NCBI GenBank assembly: GCA_040508085.1
Contig: JBEVNO010000193.1
Span: 1 to 62,809 of the forward strand
DNA: 62,809 nt
Source of the DNA: ZC4RG30 sp040508085
Lineage (GTDB): Bacteria > Pseudomonadota > Gammaproteobacteria > Steroidobacterales > Steroidobacteraceae
Reading direction: 5' to 3'
Shown here: piece by piece, positions 7,059 through 15,595 of the stretch
Layout: each line of letters starts with the position of its first letter
Position numbering within the stretch: the first letter of the stretch is position 1
Made by a program: the position numbers and the translations under genes
The notes under the pieces: generated by a model
What the model was told of the DNA's origin: nothing
Seen by the model: the letters and a program-made list of their open reading frames with translations, nothing else
Database searches by the model: none

Positions 7059-9494
7059 ATGAGCACCGTGACGAAGCGTATTTTCCTGCTGGCGACCGCC
7101 CTGGGGATGTCTGCAGCGGCCCTTGGCCAGGCCCAGGCGCCCGCGCCGGACGCCCAGCGCTGGGGCATGCTGGAAACCTACTGCACGGAATGCCACAACG
7201 CCACCGACTGGGCAGGCGGGGTGGCCTTCGACACCATGACCCCCGCCGATGTGCCGCATGACATCAATGTGTGGGAATCCGTGGTCCGCAAGCTGCGCGG
7301 CCACCTGATGCCGCCGCCGGGCAGCAAGCAGCCCACCCAGGCCGACAAGGATGCGATGGTTGGCTGGCTCGAGACCAGCCTCGACAAGCGCCAGGAGACC
7401 CCACGCGCCGGCCACGTCACCGCACAGCGGCTGAACCGCACCGAATACGCCAATGCCATCGCATCCCTGCTGGGTGTGCAGATCAAGGTCGACGACATGC
7501 TGCCCCCGGAGATCGAGCTGGAAGGCTTCGACAACATCGCCGCGGCGCTGTCCGTCTCGCCTTCGTTCCTCGACCAGTACATCCAGGCGGCGCGCTTCAT
7601 TGCCAAGCGGGCCGTGGGCGATGGCAATGCCAAGCTCGCCAAGACCGGCTACCTGGCGACCTCCAGCCAGACGGACAACATGCCGCTCGGCTCACGCGGC
7701 GGCTTCCGCTTCACGCATTTCTTCCCGGCCGATGGGGAATATCGCCTCACCATCCTCGACGACCTGACCGGCGGCCTCTATACCAACCCCGCATTGTTCC
7801 GGCAGACCGTCGTGGTGCTGCTGGATGGCAAGCCGGTATTCCGCGGCGACGTGGGCGGCGCACAGGACCTTGGCCTTGCCGACAAGCTCGCCGGTGATGG
7901 CCGCGCCAAAGTGAATGGCCGCTTCGCCAACATTCCGCTGCGGGCCACCTCCGGCAGCCACGAGATCATCGTCACGGCCATCGAGCGGGCGCGGGCGCTG
8001 TCGGATGAGACCGTTGGTGGTTTCGGCGGCGCGGGCGGCCCCGGTGGCGGTGGCGGCTTCGGCAATGTGGTCGCCGGCACCGGCCCGCGCATCGGCAGCG
8101 TCGAGGTGGCGGGCCCGTTCGGCACGCCGAGCATCGGCCGCTCCCCGACCCGTGACCGCATCTTCGTCTGCAACCCGAAGAGCGAGGTGGAGGAGCGTCC
8201 CTGCGCGCAGCAGATCGCGCGCCATCTGGCGACCGAAGCCTACCGTCGTCCTGCCACGGACGCCGATGTGGGCAAGCTGATGGCCTTCTTCGATGCCGGC
8301 CGCCGCGACATCGGCACCTTCGACGGCGGCGTGCAGGAGATCGTGATGGGCGCGATCTCGAGTCCGGATTTCCTGTATCGGGTGATCCAGCCGAAGGGCG
8401 ATGACAGCGCGCCGCAGCGGCTCGCGCCGCTTGAGCTCGCCTCGCGCCTGTCGTTCTTCCTGTGGAGCGATGTGCCCGATGATGAACTGCGCAACCTGGC
8501 CGTGAACGGGCAGCTGGCGGACCCAGTGGTCTACGAACAGCAGCTGCGCCGCATGCTGGCCGATCATCGCGCCGCGGCGCTGGTCAACGGCTTCGCGATG
8601 CGCTGGCTCAACGTGGACGACCTGCATGCGGTGGACCCGGATCCGAAGCTGTTTCCGGCGCCGCGCTTCAGCGAGGCGCTGCGCAATGATTTCTCCACCG
8701 AGATCCAGCTGTTCCTCGGCGAGGTGCTGCTGCAGAACGAGAGTGTGCTGAACCTGCTGTCCTCCGACTACACCTTCCTGAACGAGCGGCTGGCTGCGCA
8801 TTACGGCGTACGTGGCGTGCGTGGCCAGCAGTTCCGGCGCGTGCAGCTCACCGACCCCGCCCGCTTCGGATTGCTGGGCAAGTCGGCCGTGCTGCTGCGC
8901 ACGTCCTATGGCGATCGCACCTCGCCGGTGCTGCGCGGCGCCTGGATCCTGGAGAGGATCATGGGCACGCCCGCAACGCCGCCGCCGCCGGGTGTGGAGA
9001 CGAACCTGTCGGCGAAGGAGGGCGTGGCACCGACCACCGTGCGCGCACGCCTGGAAGTGCATCGGCAGGCGAAGAGCTGCAACCAGTGCCACGGCGTCAT
9101 CGATCCGCTTGGACTTGCGATGGAAAACTTCGATGTGACGGGCGCGTATCGCACGCTCGACACCGGCCTGCCCGTTGATGCCAGCACTGTGCTGCCCACC
9201 GGCCAGGCCATCAGTGGCGTGGTGCAGCTGCGCCAGTCGCTGCTGTCGCGCCCGGAACAGTTTGTGCAGACCGTGGCGCACAAGCTGCTGATGTACGGCA
9301 CGGGCCGTGAGGTTGAAGCGGCCGACATGCCGCAGGTGCGGGAAATCGTGCGCAGCACCGCCGCGCACAATTACCGCTTCTTCGACATCGTGATGGCCGT
9401 GGCGAAATCCGACGCCTTCCTGCTGCAAGGGCCGGCGCATGACGCCGGGCATGGCGATGAGACCCGAACCACGACTGTGACCGCTGCGCGCTGA
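7059..9494 (+). CDS. DUF1592-type secreted heme-binding protein (DUF1587/1595/1592/1588/1585)
   Basis: 811 aa from the ATG at 7059 (AAGGGG ribosome site). It has a signal peptide over residues 1-24, then a cytochrome-c-like domain with CTECH (42-46). The planctomycete-type array follows in order: DUF1587 (LNRTEYANAIASLLG), DUF1595 (QIARHLATEAYRRPATDADV), DUF1592 (LELASRLSFFLWSDVPDDEL), DUF1588 (TSPVLRGAWILERIMG) with a second CXXCH, CNQCH at 674-678, and DUF1585 (VAHKLLMYGTGREVE). A Gly-rich insertion lies in the middle. Such proteins are almost always encoded next to a DUF1552 protein, as here. The family's function is unknown; a periplasmic redox role is likely from the two heme sites. Confidence 0.92.
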   Translation: MSTVTKRIFLLATALGMSAAALGQAQAPAPDAQRWGMLETYCTECHNATDWAGGVAFDTMTPADVPHDINVWESVVRKLRGHLMPPPGSKQPTQADKDAMVGWLETSLDKRQETPRAGHVTAQRLNRTEYANAIASLLGVQIKVDDMLPPEIELEGFDNIAAALSVSPSFLDQYIQAARFIAKRAVGDGNAKLAKTGYLATSSQTDNMPLGSRGGFRFTHFFPADGEYRLTILDDLTGGLYTNPALFRQTVVVLLDGKPVFRGDVGGAQDLGLADKLAGDGRAKVNGRFANIPLRATSGSHEIIVTAIERARALSDETVGGFGGAGGPGGGGGFGNVVAGTGPRIGSVEVAGPFGTPSIGRSPTRDRIFVCNPKSEVEERPCAQQIARHLATEAYRRPATDADVGKLMAFFDAGRRDIGTFDGGVQEIVMGAISSPDFLYRVIQPKGDDSAPQRLAPLELASRLSFFLWSDVPDDELRNLAVNGQLADPVVYEQQLRRMLADHRAAALVNGFAMRWLNVDDLHAVDPDPKLFPAPRFSEALRNDFSTEIQLFLGEVLLQNESVLNLLSSDYTFLNERLAAHYGVRGVRGQQFRRVQLTDPARFGLLGKSAVLLRTSYGDRTSPVLRGAWILERIMGTPATPPPPGVETNLSAKEGVAPTTVRARLEVHRQAKSCNQCHGVIDPLGLAMENFDVTGAYRTLDTGLPVDASTVLPTGQAISGVVQLRQSLLSRPEQFVQTVAHKLLMYGTGREVEAADMPQVREIVRSTAAHNYRFFDIVMAVAKSDAFLLQGPAHDAGHGDETRTTTVTAAR

Positions 9495-9511
9495 ACCCAA
9501 GGAAGAACCAG

Positions 9512-10852
9512 ATGTTCCTGACCAAGAAGCACATATCCCGCCGCGCGACGCTGAAGGGGCTGGGAGTAGGGCTGGCGCTGCCGCTGCTCGATGCGATGAT
9601 CCCCGCCGGTACGGCACTGGCGAAGACGGCTGCCAACCCCAAGGCCCGCGTGGGCTTCTTCTACCTGCCGCACGGCATGATCATGGGCAACACGCCATTC
9701 GGGGCGGAGTTCGACGGCTGGACGCCGTCCGGCGAAGGCGCGAATTTCACGCTGAACACCATCATGAAGCCGCTGGAGAAGCACAAGCAGCAGCTGCTGA
9801 GCTTCGCCAACCTCGAGAATGCCGCCAGCGCAGGCTCCGTGCACACGCTGAATCCGGCCACGTGGCTGTCGGCGGTGCGGCCGCCGGCCGGCGGTGGGCC
9901 GGGTGCGAACATGGCCATCACCCTCGACCAGATGATTGCGCGCGAGATCGGGCAGGAGACAGCCCTGCCGTCGCTGGAGGTGGCTTCCGAAACTACCATC
10001 ACGCAGGGCGCAGGTGGAGGCTTCTACAGCACGACGCTGTCCTTCCGCGATGAACACACGCCGTTGCCGATGGAATACAACCCGCGCAAGGTGTTCCTGC
10101 AGCTGTTCGGCGAGGCGGCCGATGACGCCGAGCGTGCGCTGATCGCGCGCCAGACCAGCAGCATCCTCGATCTCATCTCCGACCGCACCCAGGCGCTGCG
10201 CGCCGAGCTTGGCCCCGCCGACAAGCGCGTGATGGACAATTACCTGAACACCGTGCGCGAGATCGAGCGCCGCCTGGAGAAGGCGAAGTCGGGCGGCATG
10301 GAGAATCTGAAGATCCCCACGGCACCGGTGGGCGAGCTCGACAGCTTCGACGAGCAGGTGGCGTTGATGTACGACCTGCTGGCACTGGCCTACCAGGCGA
10401 ACCTCACGCGCGTTGCCAGCTTCATCACGGTGGCCGAAGGCACCAACCGCACCTACAACTTCATCAATGTGCCGGATTCCTTCCATCCGCTGTCGCATCA
10501 CGCCAACGACAAGGAGCGGCTGGCGAAGCTGATCAAGGTGCAGTCCTGGCACATGCAGCAGTTCGCGCGCTTCGTCGACAAGATGGCGGCGACGCCGGAT
10601 GGCGACGGCTCGCTGCTGGATCATTCCCTGTTCATGTATGGCTCGAACATGAGCAACAGCGACCGACACAACAACTATCCGCTGCCGTTGATCCTGGTGG
10701 GCGGCTGCAATGGCCGGCTCAAGGGTGGTCGCCACATCGTGCCGCCCGAGCACACCCCGATCGCCAATGTGCACCTGACAGTGCTGAACAAGCTGCTCGA
10801 CATCGAGCAGGCCAAGCTCGGCGACAGCACCGGCTATATCGCGGGAGTCTGA
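9512..10852 (+). CDS. DUF1552 family Tat-exported protein
   Basis: 446 aa. It carries a twin-arginine signal (SRRATLKGLGVGLALPLLDAM), so it is probably exported folded, perhaps with a cofactor. The remainder matches DUF1552, with ARVGFFYLPHGMIMGN near the start and SLFMYGSNMSNSDRHNNYPLPL near the end. The fold is alkaline-phosphatase/sulfatase-like. It lies 17 bases after the DUF1592 gene with a clear AAGGAAG ribosome site, and the two are the usual gene pair. Biochemical function is not established. Confidence 0.9.
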   Translation: MFLTKKHISRRATLKGLGVGLALPLLDAMIPAGTALAKTAANPKARVGFFYLPHGMIMGNTPFGAEFDGWTPSGEGANFTLNTIMKPLEKHKQQLLSFANLENAASAGSVHTLNPATWLSAVRPPAGGGPGANMAITLDQMIAREIGQETALPSLEVASETTITQGAGGGFYSTTLSFRDEHTPLPMEYNPRKVFLQLFGEAADDAERALIARQTSSILDLISDRTQALRAELGPADKRVMDNYLNTVREIERRLEKAKSGGMENLKIPTAPVGELDSFDEQVALMYDLLALAYQANLTRVASFITVAEGTNRTYNFINVPDSFHPLSHHANDKERLAKLIKVQSWHMQQFARFVDKMAATPDGDGSLLDHSLFMYGSNMSNSDRHNNYPLPLILVGGCNGRLKGGRHIVPPEHTPIANVHLTVLNKLLDIEQAKLGDSTGYIAGV

Positions 10853-10856
10853 GCGC

Positions 10857-11804
10857 GTGAGCAGTTCCATCAACAGGCGTGCCCTGCTGCGCGCCAGTGC
10901 AGGCGTGGTTGGCGCGACGCTCTCCGGTGCAATGCTCACCGGCACGGCATGGGCGGCGAAAGGCTCGAAGGCTGTCGCTACGCCGCTGGGTGATCGCGTG
11001 CTGCTGGTCTCCGGCGTCGGCGGTAATGTGCTGGCGCTGCGCACCGACGACGGCCTGCTGCTGGTGGACAGCGGCGCACCAGGCGAGACCGGCAAGCTGC
11101 AGGCGGAGCTGCGCAACTTTGCACGGGGCGCCAAGGTGCACACCGTGATCAACACCCATTGGCATGAGCTGCAGACCGGCGGCAATGACGTGTTCGGCAA
11201 GTCTGGCGCCAGGCTGATCGCCCATGCCAAGACAGCGCAGCGGATGGCGGTGGACCTCTACATACCCTGGGAAGACCGCTACCTGAAGGCGCGCCGCAGG
11301 GAGGCTGTACCCACCGAAGTCTTTTATCTGGGCAGCAAGCAGCTGGTTGTCGGCGGCCAGCACGTTGAATACGGCTACCTGCAGCAGCCGCACACCGACG
11401 GCGACCTGTACGTGCACTTTGCGGATTCGAATGTGCTGGCGGTCGGGGATGCCGTGGCGCCGGTATCGGATCCCCAGATCTGCTGGTACGAGGGTGGCTG
11501 GGTGGGCGGCCGGGTGGATTCACAGGCGAAGCTGCTGAACATCGGCAACGAGCAGACCCGCATCGTGGCGGCCACTGGCGCCGCGATCTCGCGCGCCGAG
11601 GTCCGGACTGAGCGTGAAGCCATGGAGAAGATGTTCGATCGTGTGTCGGAGGCGATGCGCAAGGGCTTCACCACCGAGGACATGCAGAAGGGCAAGCTGC
11701 TCGACGGCCTGCCGCGCAGCTGGAGCAACCCGGATGCGGCTATCTATGACGCGCACAAGAGCATGTGGGCGCACTACAACAAGTTGTCGCACACCATAGT
11801 CTGA
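10857..11804 (+). CDS. Exported metallo-beta-lactamase-fold protein with degenerate zinc site
   Basis: 315 aa from a GTG at 10857 preceded by GGGAG. A Tat-like signal (NRRALLRASAGVVGATLSGA) is followed by a SoxH/quinoprotein-relay-type MBL fold. The usual HxHxDH metal motif reads H101-W-H103-E-L105-Q106: Asp and the last His are replaced. His179 (QQPHTDGD) and Asp198 (VLAVGDAV) remain. The usual PGHG loop reads AATG, so its His is lost as well. The protein is therefore unlikely to bind two zinc ions or to be a normal hydrolase. The gene starts five bases after the DUF1552 stop, so it belongs to that operon; it may be a structural or sensing partner. Confidence 0.85.
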   Translation: MSSSINRRALLRASAGVVGATLSGAMLTGTAWAAKGSKAVATPLGDRVLLVSGVGGNVLALRTDDGLLLVDSGAPGETGKLQAELRNFARGAKVHTVINTHWHELQTGGNDVFGKSGARLIAHAKTAQRMAVDLYIPWEDRYLKARRREAVPTEVFYLGSKQLVVGGQHVEYGYLQQPHTDGDLYVHFADSNVLAVGDAVAPVSDPQICWYEGGWVGGRVDSQAKLLNIGNEQTRIVAATGAAISRAEVRTEREAMEKMFDRVSEAMRKGFTTEDMQKGKLLDGLPRSWSNPDAAIYDAHKSMWAHYNKLSHTIV

Positions 11805-11856
11805 CGCGCGCCAAGGCAGCCCGCCTGAGCTGGGCGGCTGGTGCAATAATGCCTCC

Positions 11857-13047
11857 ATGCGTACCCAGGTTGCGATCGTCGGCGCCGGTCCGGCGGGCTT
11901 GTTGCTCGGCCAGCTGTTGCACAAGGCGGGCATCGATGCCGTCATCGTCGAGCGGCAATCCGCGCAGCACGTGCGCAACCGCATCCGCGCCGGCGTGCTG
12001 GAGCAAGTCACCGTGGATCTGCTGGATGCAGCGGGCGTCGGCCAGCGCATGCGAAGTGAAGGATTGGTGCACGACGGCTTCCAGATACTGGTCGACGGCC
12101 AGCGCCATCGCGTGGACCTGCGCCACCTGACCGGTGGCTCAGGCGTGCTGGTATACGGCCAGACCGAACTCACGCGCGACCTCATGGAGGCGCGCGAGGC
12201 TGCCGGGCTCAGCACCATCTACGAAGCGCGCGATGTTGCCATCAGCGGCATTGATGCGCGCCCCTGTGTCACCTGGCTGCAGGATGGACGTGAGCAGCGC
12301 CTCGACTGCGATTTCATTGCCGGCTGCGACGGCTTCCATGGCGTGTGCCGCGCCAGCGTGCCGAAGTCCGCCGTGCGCGAGTTCGAGCGCGTCTATCCTT
12401 TCGGCTGGCTGGGCATGCTTTCGGAGACGCCGCCGGTCAGCGACGAGCTGATCTATGTCAACAGTGAGCGTGGCTTTGCACTGTGTTCCATGCGCAGCCT
12501 GACGCGCAGCCGCTACTACCTGCAGGTGCCGCTGACCGACAAGCTGGATCGCTGGACGGACGAGGCATTCTGGGAGGAACTGGGCCGCCGACTGGACCCG
12601 GCGGGCCGCGAGAATCTCGTCACGGGCCCAGCGATCGAGAAGAGCATCGCACCGCTGCGCAGCTTCGTCGCCGAGCCGCTGCGCTTTGGGCGCCTGTTCC
12701 TTGCCGGCGATGCCGCCCACATCGTGCCGCCGACGGGTGCGAAGGGTCTGAATCTGGCGGCGACTGATGTGAAGTTGCTGTCCTCGGCATTGATCGAACA
12801 TTTCCTCGAGCGCAGCGATGCTGGAATCGATGGATACTCCGCAGAATGCCTGCGCAGGGTGTGGCGGGCGGAGCGCTTTTCCTGGTGGTTCACCGGTCTG
12901 ATGCACCAGTTCCCGGGAGAAGGCGAGATGGCGGCTCGATTCCAGCGGGCTGAACTGGATTACCTGCTGCACTCTGAAGCCGGCCTGCGAACGATCGCGG
13001 AGAATTATGTCGGACTGCCGCTGCGTTTCGGCGGCGCCGACGCGTAG
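11857..13047 (+). CDS. pobA: 4-hydroxybenzoate 3-monooxygenase
   Basis: 396 aa FAD enzyme that hydroxylates 4-hydroxybenzoate to protocatechuate with NAD(P)H and O2, in the cytoplasm. It shows the FAD-binding GAGPAG at residues 9-14, the PobA hallmark RIRAGVLEQ, the YGQTELTRDL substrate region, CDGFHG, the RSRYYLQV strand, and GRLFLAGDAAHIVPPTGAKG near the second FAD contact. Length equals the Pseudomonas enzyme. No PobR-type regulator or protocatechuate-pathway gene is adjacent. It stands alone after the DUF1592 cluster, with its own start 52 bases downstream. Confidence 0.93.
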   Translation: MRTQVAIVGAGPAGLLLGQLLHKAGIDAVIVERQSAQHVRNRIRAGVLEQVTVDLLDAAGVGQRMRSEGLVHDGFQILVDGQRHRVDLRHLTGGSGVLVYGQTELTRDLMEAREAAGLSTIYEARDVAISGIDARPCVTWLQDGREQRLDCDFIAGCDGFHGVCRASVPKSAVREFERVYPFGWLGMLSETPPVSDELIYVNSERGFALCSMRSLTRSRYYLQVPLTDKLDRWTDEAFWEELGRRLDPAGRENLVTGPAIEKSIAPLRSFVAEPLRFGRLFLAGDAAHIVPPTGAKGLNLAATDVKLLSSALIEHFLERSDAGIDGYSAECLRRVWRAERFSWWFTGLMHQFPGEGEMAARFQRAELDYLLHSEAGLRTIAENYVGLPLRFGGADA

Positions 13048-13129
13048 CAGCGGGCTGAACGCGCTGCACTGAGTGCCCGCTGCCGCAGCGCAGGTGGCAC
13101 AATCGCCATCCCTCTGCGGTGACGGAATA

Positions 13130-14230
13130 ATGCCCTACCGGTTCGGAATGCTGATGTCCCAGAATCTCGGGCATCGCGTCTATGACAGCATCCTGCGCGA
13201 GAACTTCTCGCAGGATCCGTCCATCCATGCCACCTGGATGCCGATCGAGCCCTGGGCTGACGATGTCTGGCAGAAGATTCCCGGCATTCGCGGCAATCTC
13301 ACGTTGCTCAGCGGCTTACGCGCCCGCGCTCACCTGCGCAGGGAGAAAGCGCGTTTTGACCTTCTGTATTGCCACACCCAGGAGGCGGCAACGTTGCTGG
13401 GCTCCTACATGCGGCGCATCCCCACTGTGCTTTCCATGGATGCCACCCCACTGAACATGGACAAGCTGGGCAGGTGGTATCAGCAAAAAGACCGCAGTGC
13501 CTTGCTGGAGCGCGCCAAGCATGTCGTGACCCGCAGTGCCTTCGAGCGGGCGGCCCATCTGGTGGCTTTCAGCGACTGGGCACGCGCTTCGCTGATCGCC
13601 GATTACGGCATCGCCGCGTCGAAGATCACGGTGATACCTCCGGGCATCGATCTGGCGCTGTGGGACTCCCCCAGAGAGAAGGACGAAGGCACGCAGGCGA
13701 GGATCCTGTTCGTCGGCGGCGCGTTCGAGCGCAAGGGCGGGCACGTGCTGCTGGAGGCTGTCGCCAGGATGCCAGCTTCCTGGCAGGTGGATATCGTTAC
13801 TGACCATGCCATGCACAGCGCCCCAGGCATGCCCAATGTCCGATTCCACAGCGCGTTTCAGCCGGGTAGTGCGGAGCTGCGGTCGTTGTATCGACAGGCC
13901 AACATCTTCGTACTTCCCACTTTCGCCGATTGCTCTCCGTGGGTGAATGTCGAGGCGATGGCGATGCGGCTTCCCGTCATTACGACGCCTGTGGGGGGTA
14001 CCGCGGAACTTATCGACGAGCATTGCGGCATCGTAGTCCAGCCGGGCTCGGCCGATGAGTTGCTCGCCGCGGTGAGTACCTTGGCGGCGAACCCGGAGCT
14101 CAGGCGCGCCATGGGCGAACAGGGCAGGCTGCGAGCGGAACGTTATTTTGACACGCGCCGCAATTCCCGGCGGCTGGCGGACCTGCTCAAGTCACTGGTG
14201 CAGAAGTCGGGGCAACGCGACTCTCGCTAA
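13130..14230 (+). CDS. Family 4 glycosyltransferase
   Basis: 366 aa, GT-B fold. The acceptor half contains FDLLYCHTQEAA; the donor half has ITVIPPGIDLALWDSP, the start of the C-domain ARILFVGGAFERKGG, and the nucleotide-sugar region FADCSPWVNVEAMAMRLPV followed by TTPVGGTAELI. This is typical of GT4 enzymes that use UDP- or GDP-sugars. The ATG at 13130 was chosen over an upstream in-frame GTG because homology begins at MPYRFGMLMSQ. No other polysaccharide genes are nearby, so the product cannot be named. Confidence 0.87.
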   Translation: MPYRFGMLMSQNLGHRVYDSILRENFSQDPSIHATWMPIEPWADDVWQKIPGIRGNLTLLSGLRARAHLRREKARFDLLYCHTQEAATLLGSYMRRIPTVLSMDATPLNMDKLGRWYQQKDRSALLERAKHVVTRSAFERAAHLVAFSDWARASLIADYGIAASKITVIPPGIDLALWDSPREKDEGTQARILFVGGAFERKGGHVLLEAVARMPASWQVDIVTDHAMHSAPGMPNVRFHSAFQPGSAELRSLYRQANIFVLPTFADCSPWVNVEAMAMRLPVITTPVGGTAELIDEHCGIVVQPGSADELLAAVSTLAANPELRRAMGEQGRLRAERYFDTRRNSRRLADLLKSLVQKSGQRDSR

Positions 14231-14316
14231 GCCGGTCGTCGTGGTTGCCGGCCACTCCTGTGAACGACGAGTCTCCGCCACGGCCCGTTGATGAGCGTAG
14301 CGAACGCCCCCACCCG

Positions 14317-14784
14317 CTACTTCATCCGGGCCCGGAGCGGATATACGCCGGTTTCGTCGGAACGCCAGCGGCCCTGGCGGAACGCACCCAGAAGCTTCCT
14401 TGCCCGTCCCGGAGAGAGCAGCTTGAAACACTCCCCGTCGGCGAAGAAATCATTCTCCCCGATGTGGGACGTGACCTCATCGAGTTCCACATTGGCAAAA
14501 CCCATGGTCCAATCCGCGAAGGCACGCTCGAAAATCGGCTCGCGGATGATGGTGGTGACGCGGCTATGGCGCGGGTCCCGCGCTATCCGGTCAAATGCCG
14601 AGGTTACGTCGAGCTCGGCTCCTTCCAGCACCTGGAAGAAGTTCCGCTCCGTGTAGAGCAGCATGCCTGTAATTGCGCGCCTGGAATTATTGCGGCGCGA
14701 GATCTCCAGCAGCGCGGGGATGGAGTGCTCCTCGAAGGAGGCAACCGCCTTGCTCGTGTAAATGCAGTGAATGAGCGAAGCCAT
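14317..14784 (-). CDS. Short BLUF-domain blue-light sensor
   Basis: 155 aa. The BLUF flavin-binding domain covers residues 1-95. The light-sensing residues are visible: Tyr9 (CIYTS), Asn32/33 (SRRNNSRRAITG), Gln51 (FFQVLEG), Trp92 and Met94 (ADWTMGF). A C-terminal tail of about 55 residues has no known output domain, as in PixD/BlrB-type proteins that signal by protein contact. The start is the ATG at 14784; the frame stays open upstream but the added sequence is not BLUF-like. It is divergent from a tiny gene at 14978 and near a PAS hybrid histidine kinase, a possible but unproven partner. Confidence 0.9.
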   Translation of the reverse strand: MASLIHCIYTSKAVASFEEHSIPALLEISRRNNSRRAITGMLLYTERNFFQVLEGAELDVTSAFDRIARDPRHSRVTTIIREPIFERAFADWTMGFANVELDEVTSHIGENDFFADGECFKLLSPGRARKLLGAFRQGRWRSDETGVYPLRARMK

Positions 14785-14977
14785 CTGCCAATGGTATTCG
14801 AAGGAATGAGTGGAACCGTGATGGGAATCCCATTGCGAGCAACCTTGCCGTAGTCCGACACGCCTGGCCGGGCGTCTGATTGAAAACCGTCGGGGCACTC
14901 CTACACGCGGACGTCCGCCAGCCCGGTCCCCCCACGATGCGCACCCGTAGCAAGCTCCTGCCATCACGGGAGGGGGT

Positions 14978-15244
14978 ATGGAAGAGAGTCGTTACATCCT
15001 GGTCGCGCGATTGGCGGCACTGCAGCAGCGCGCCAGAGAAATTGCCATCAATCTGCGAGGCTCGTGCGCGATCATCGAGTGCATGAATCGGGGCGCCTCC
15101 GATCGGCTGGCGGAGACAGCAGATGCCACGGAGGCTCTGGCTACGGATCTGGGCGCTCTGTGGCTTGAGGCAGACGAACCCAATTCGGCAGCATCGCCTG
15201 CAGGTTCAGTTTTTCGTCAGGGCTCGAGAATCAACGTGACTTGA
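14978..15244 (+). CDS. Small hypothetical protein
   Basis: 88 aa, not recognised. It has a strong ribosome site (GGGAGGGGG directly before the ATG). The first half is predicted helical (YILVARLAALQQRAREIAIN), with two Cys (SCAIIECMN). The second half is acidic and then disordered. It is divergent from the BLUF gene and convergent with the basic protein at 15259-15465. The ribosome site favours a real gene; the function is unknown. Confidence 0.5.
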   Translation: MEESRYILVARLAALQQRAREIAINLRGSCAIIECMNRGASDRLAETADATEALATDLGALWLEADEPNSAASPAGSVFRQGSRINVT

Positions 15245-15258
15245 ATGTCGGCGGGCAC

Positions 15259-15465
15259 TCAACCCCCGGCGTCTCCCTTGTCGCCCTGCCCCCGCGTGGC
15301 TTTCTTCCGGGCCTTGGTGCGTTTATCGATCGAAAGCGATTTCGAAACGCCATCACTCTCCTTGATCCTGCCCTTGCTGTCCCGCCGTACATAGCGCTTG
15401 TCGCCTCGCGGCGCGACCAGTTCGCGCTTCGCTGCGACCTTGCGCTTGGCCTTCTTCTTCGCCAT
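15259..15465 (-). CDS. Small conserved basic protein
   Basis: 68 aa, very rich in Lys/Arg (starts MAKKKAKRKVAAKRE), with the core KRYVRRDSKGRIKESDGVSK and SLSIDKRTKARKKA. Small proteins with this core occur widely in proteobacteria and are of unknown function; the charge suggests nucleic-acid binding. The ATG at 15465 has a near-perfect GGAGG ribosome site eight bases upstream, which sets the start. Divergent from the histidine kinase. Confidence 0.72.
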   Translation of the reverse strand: MAKKKAKRKVAAKRELVAPRGDKRYVRRDSKGRIKESDGVSKSLSIDKRTKARKKATRGQGDKGDAGG

Positions 15466-15595
15466 TGGATCCTCCGTCGCCGGCAATGTATTGGACCCGG
15501 CAGGTGGGGAACATCAGCAAGCGCCTACAAGAGTAGTGGCAGGAGCCATGTGTGCTCCTGGAAAAAACGCCTCGTCCACGTGCTACGGTTGGGAG

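Noticed and set aside
9371..11230. Minus-strand open frame of about 620 codons opposite the DUF1552 gene
   Set aside because: A shadow of the DUF1552 and MBL genes, which have signal peptides, motifs and ribosome sites.
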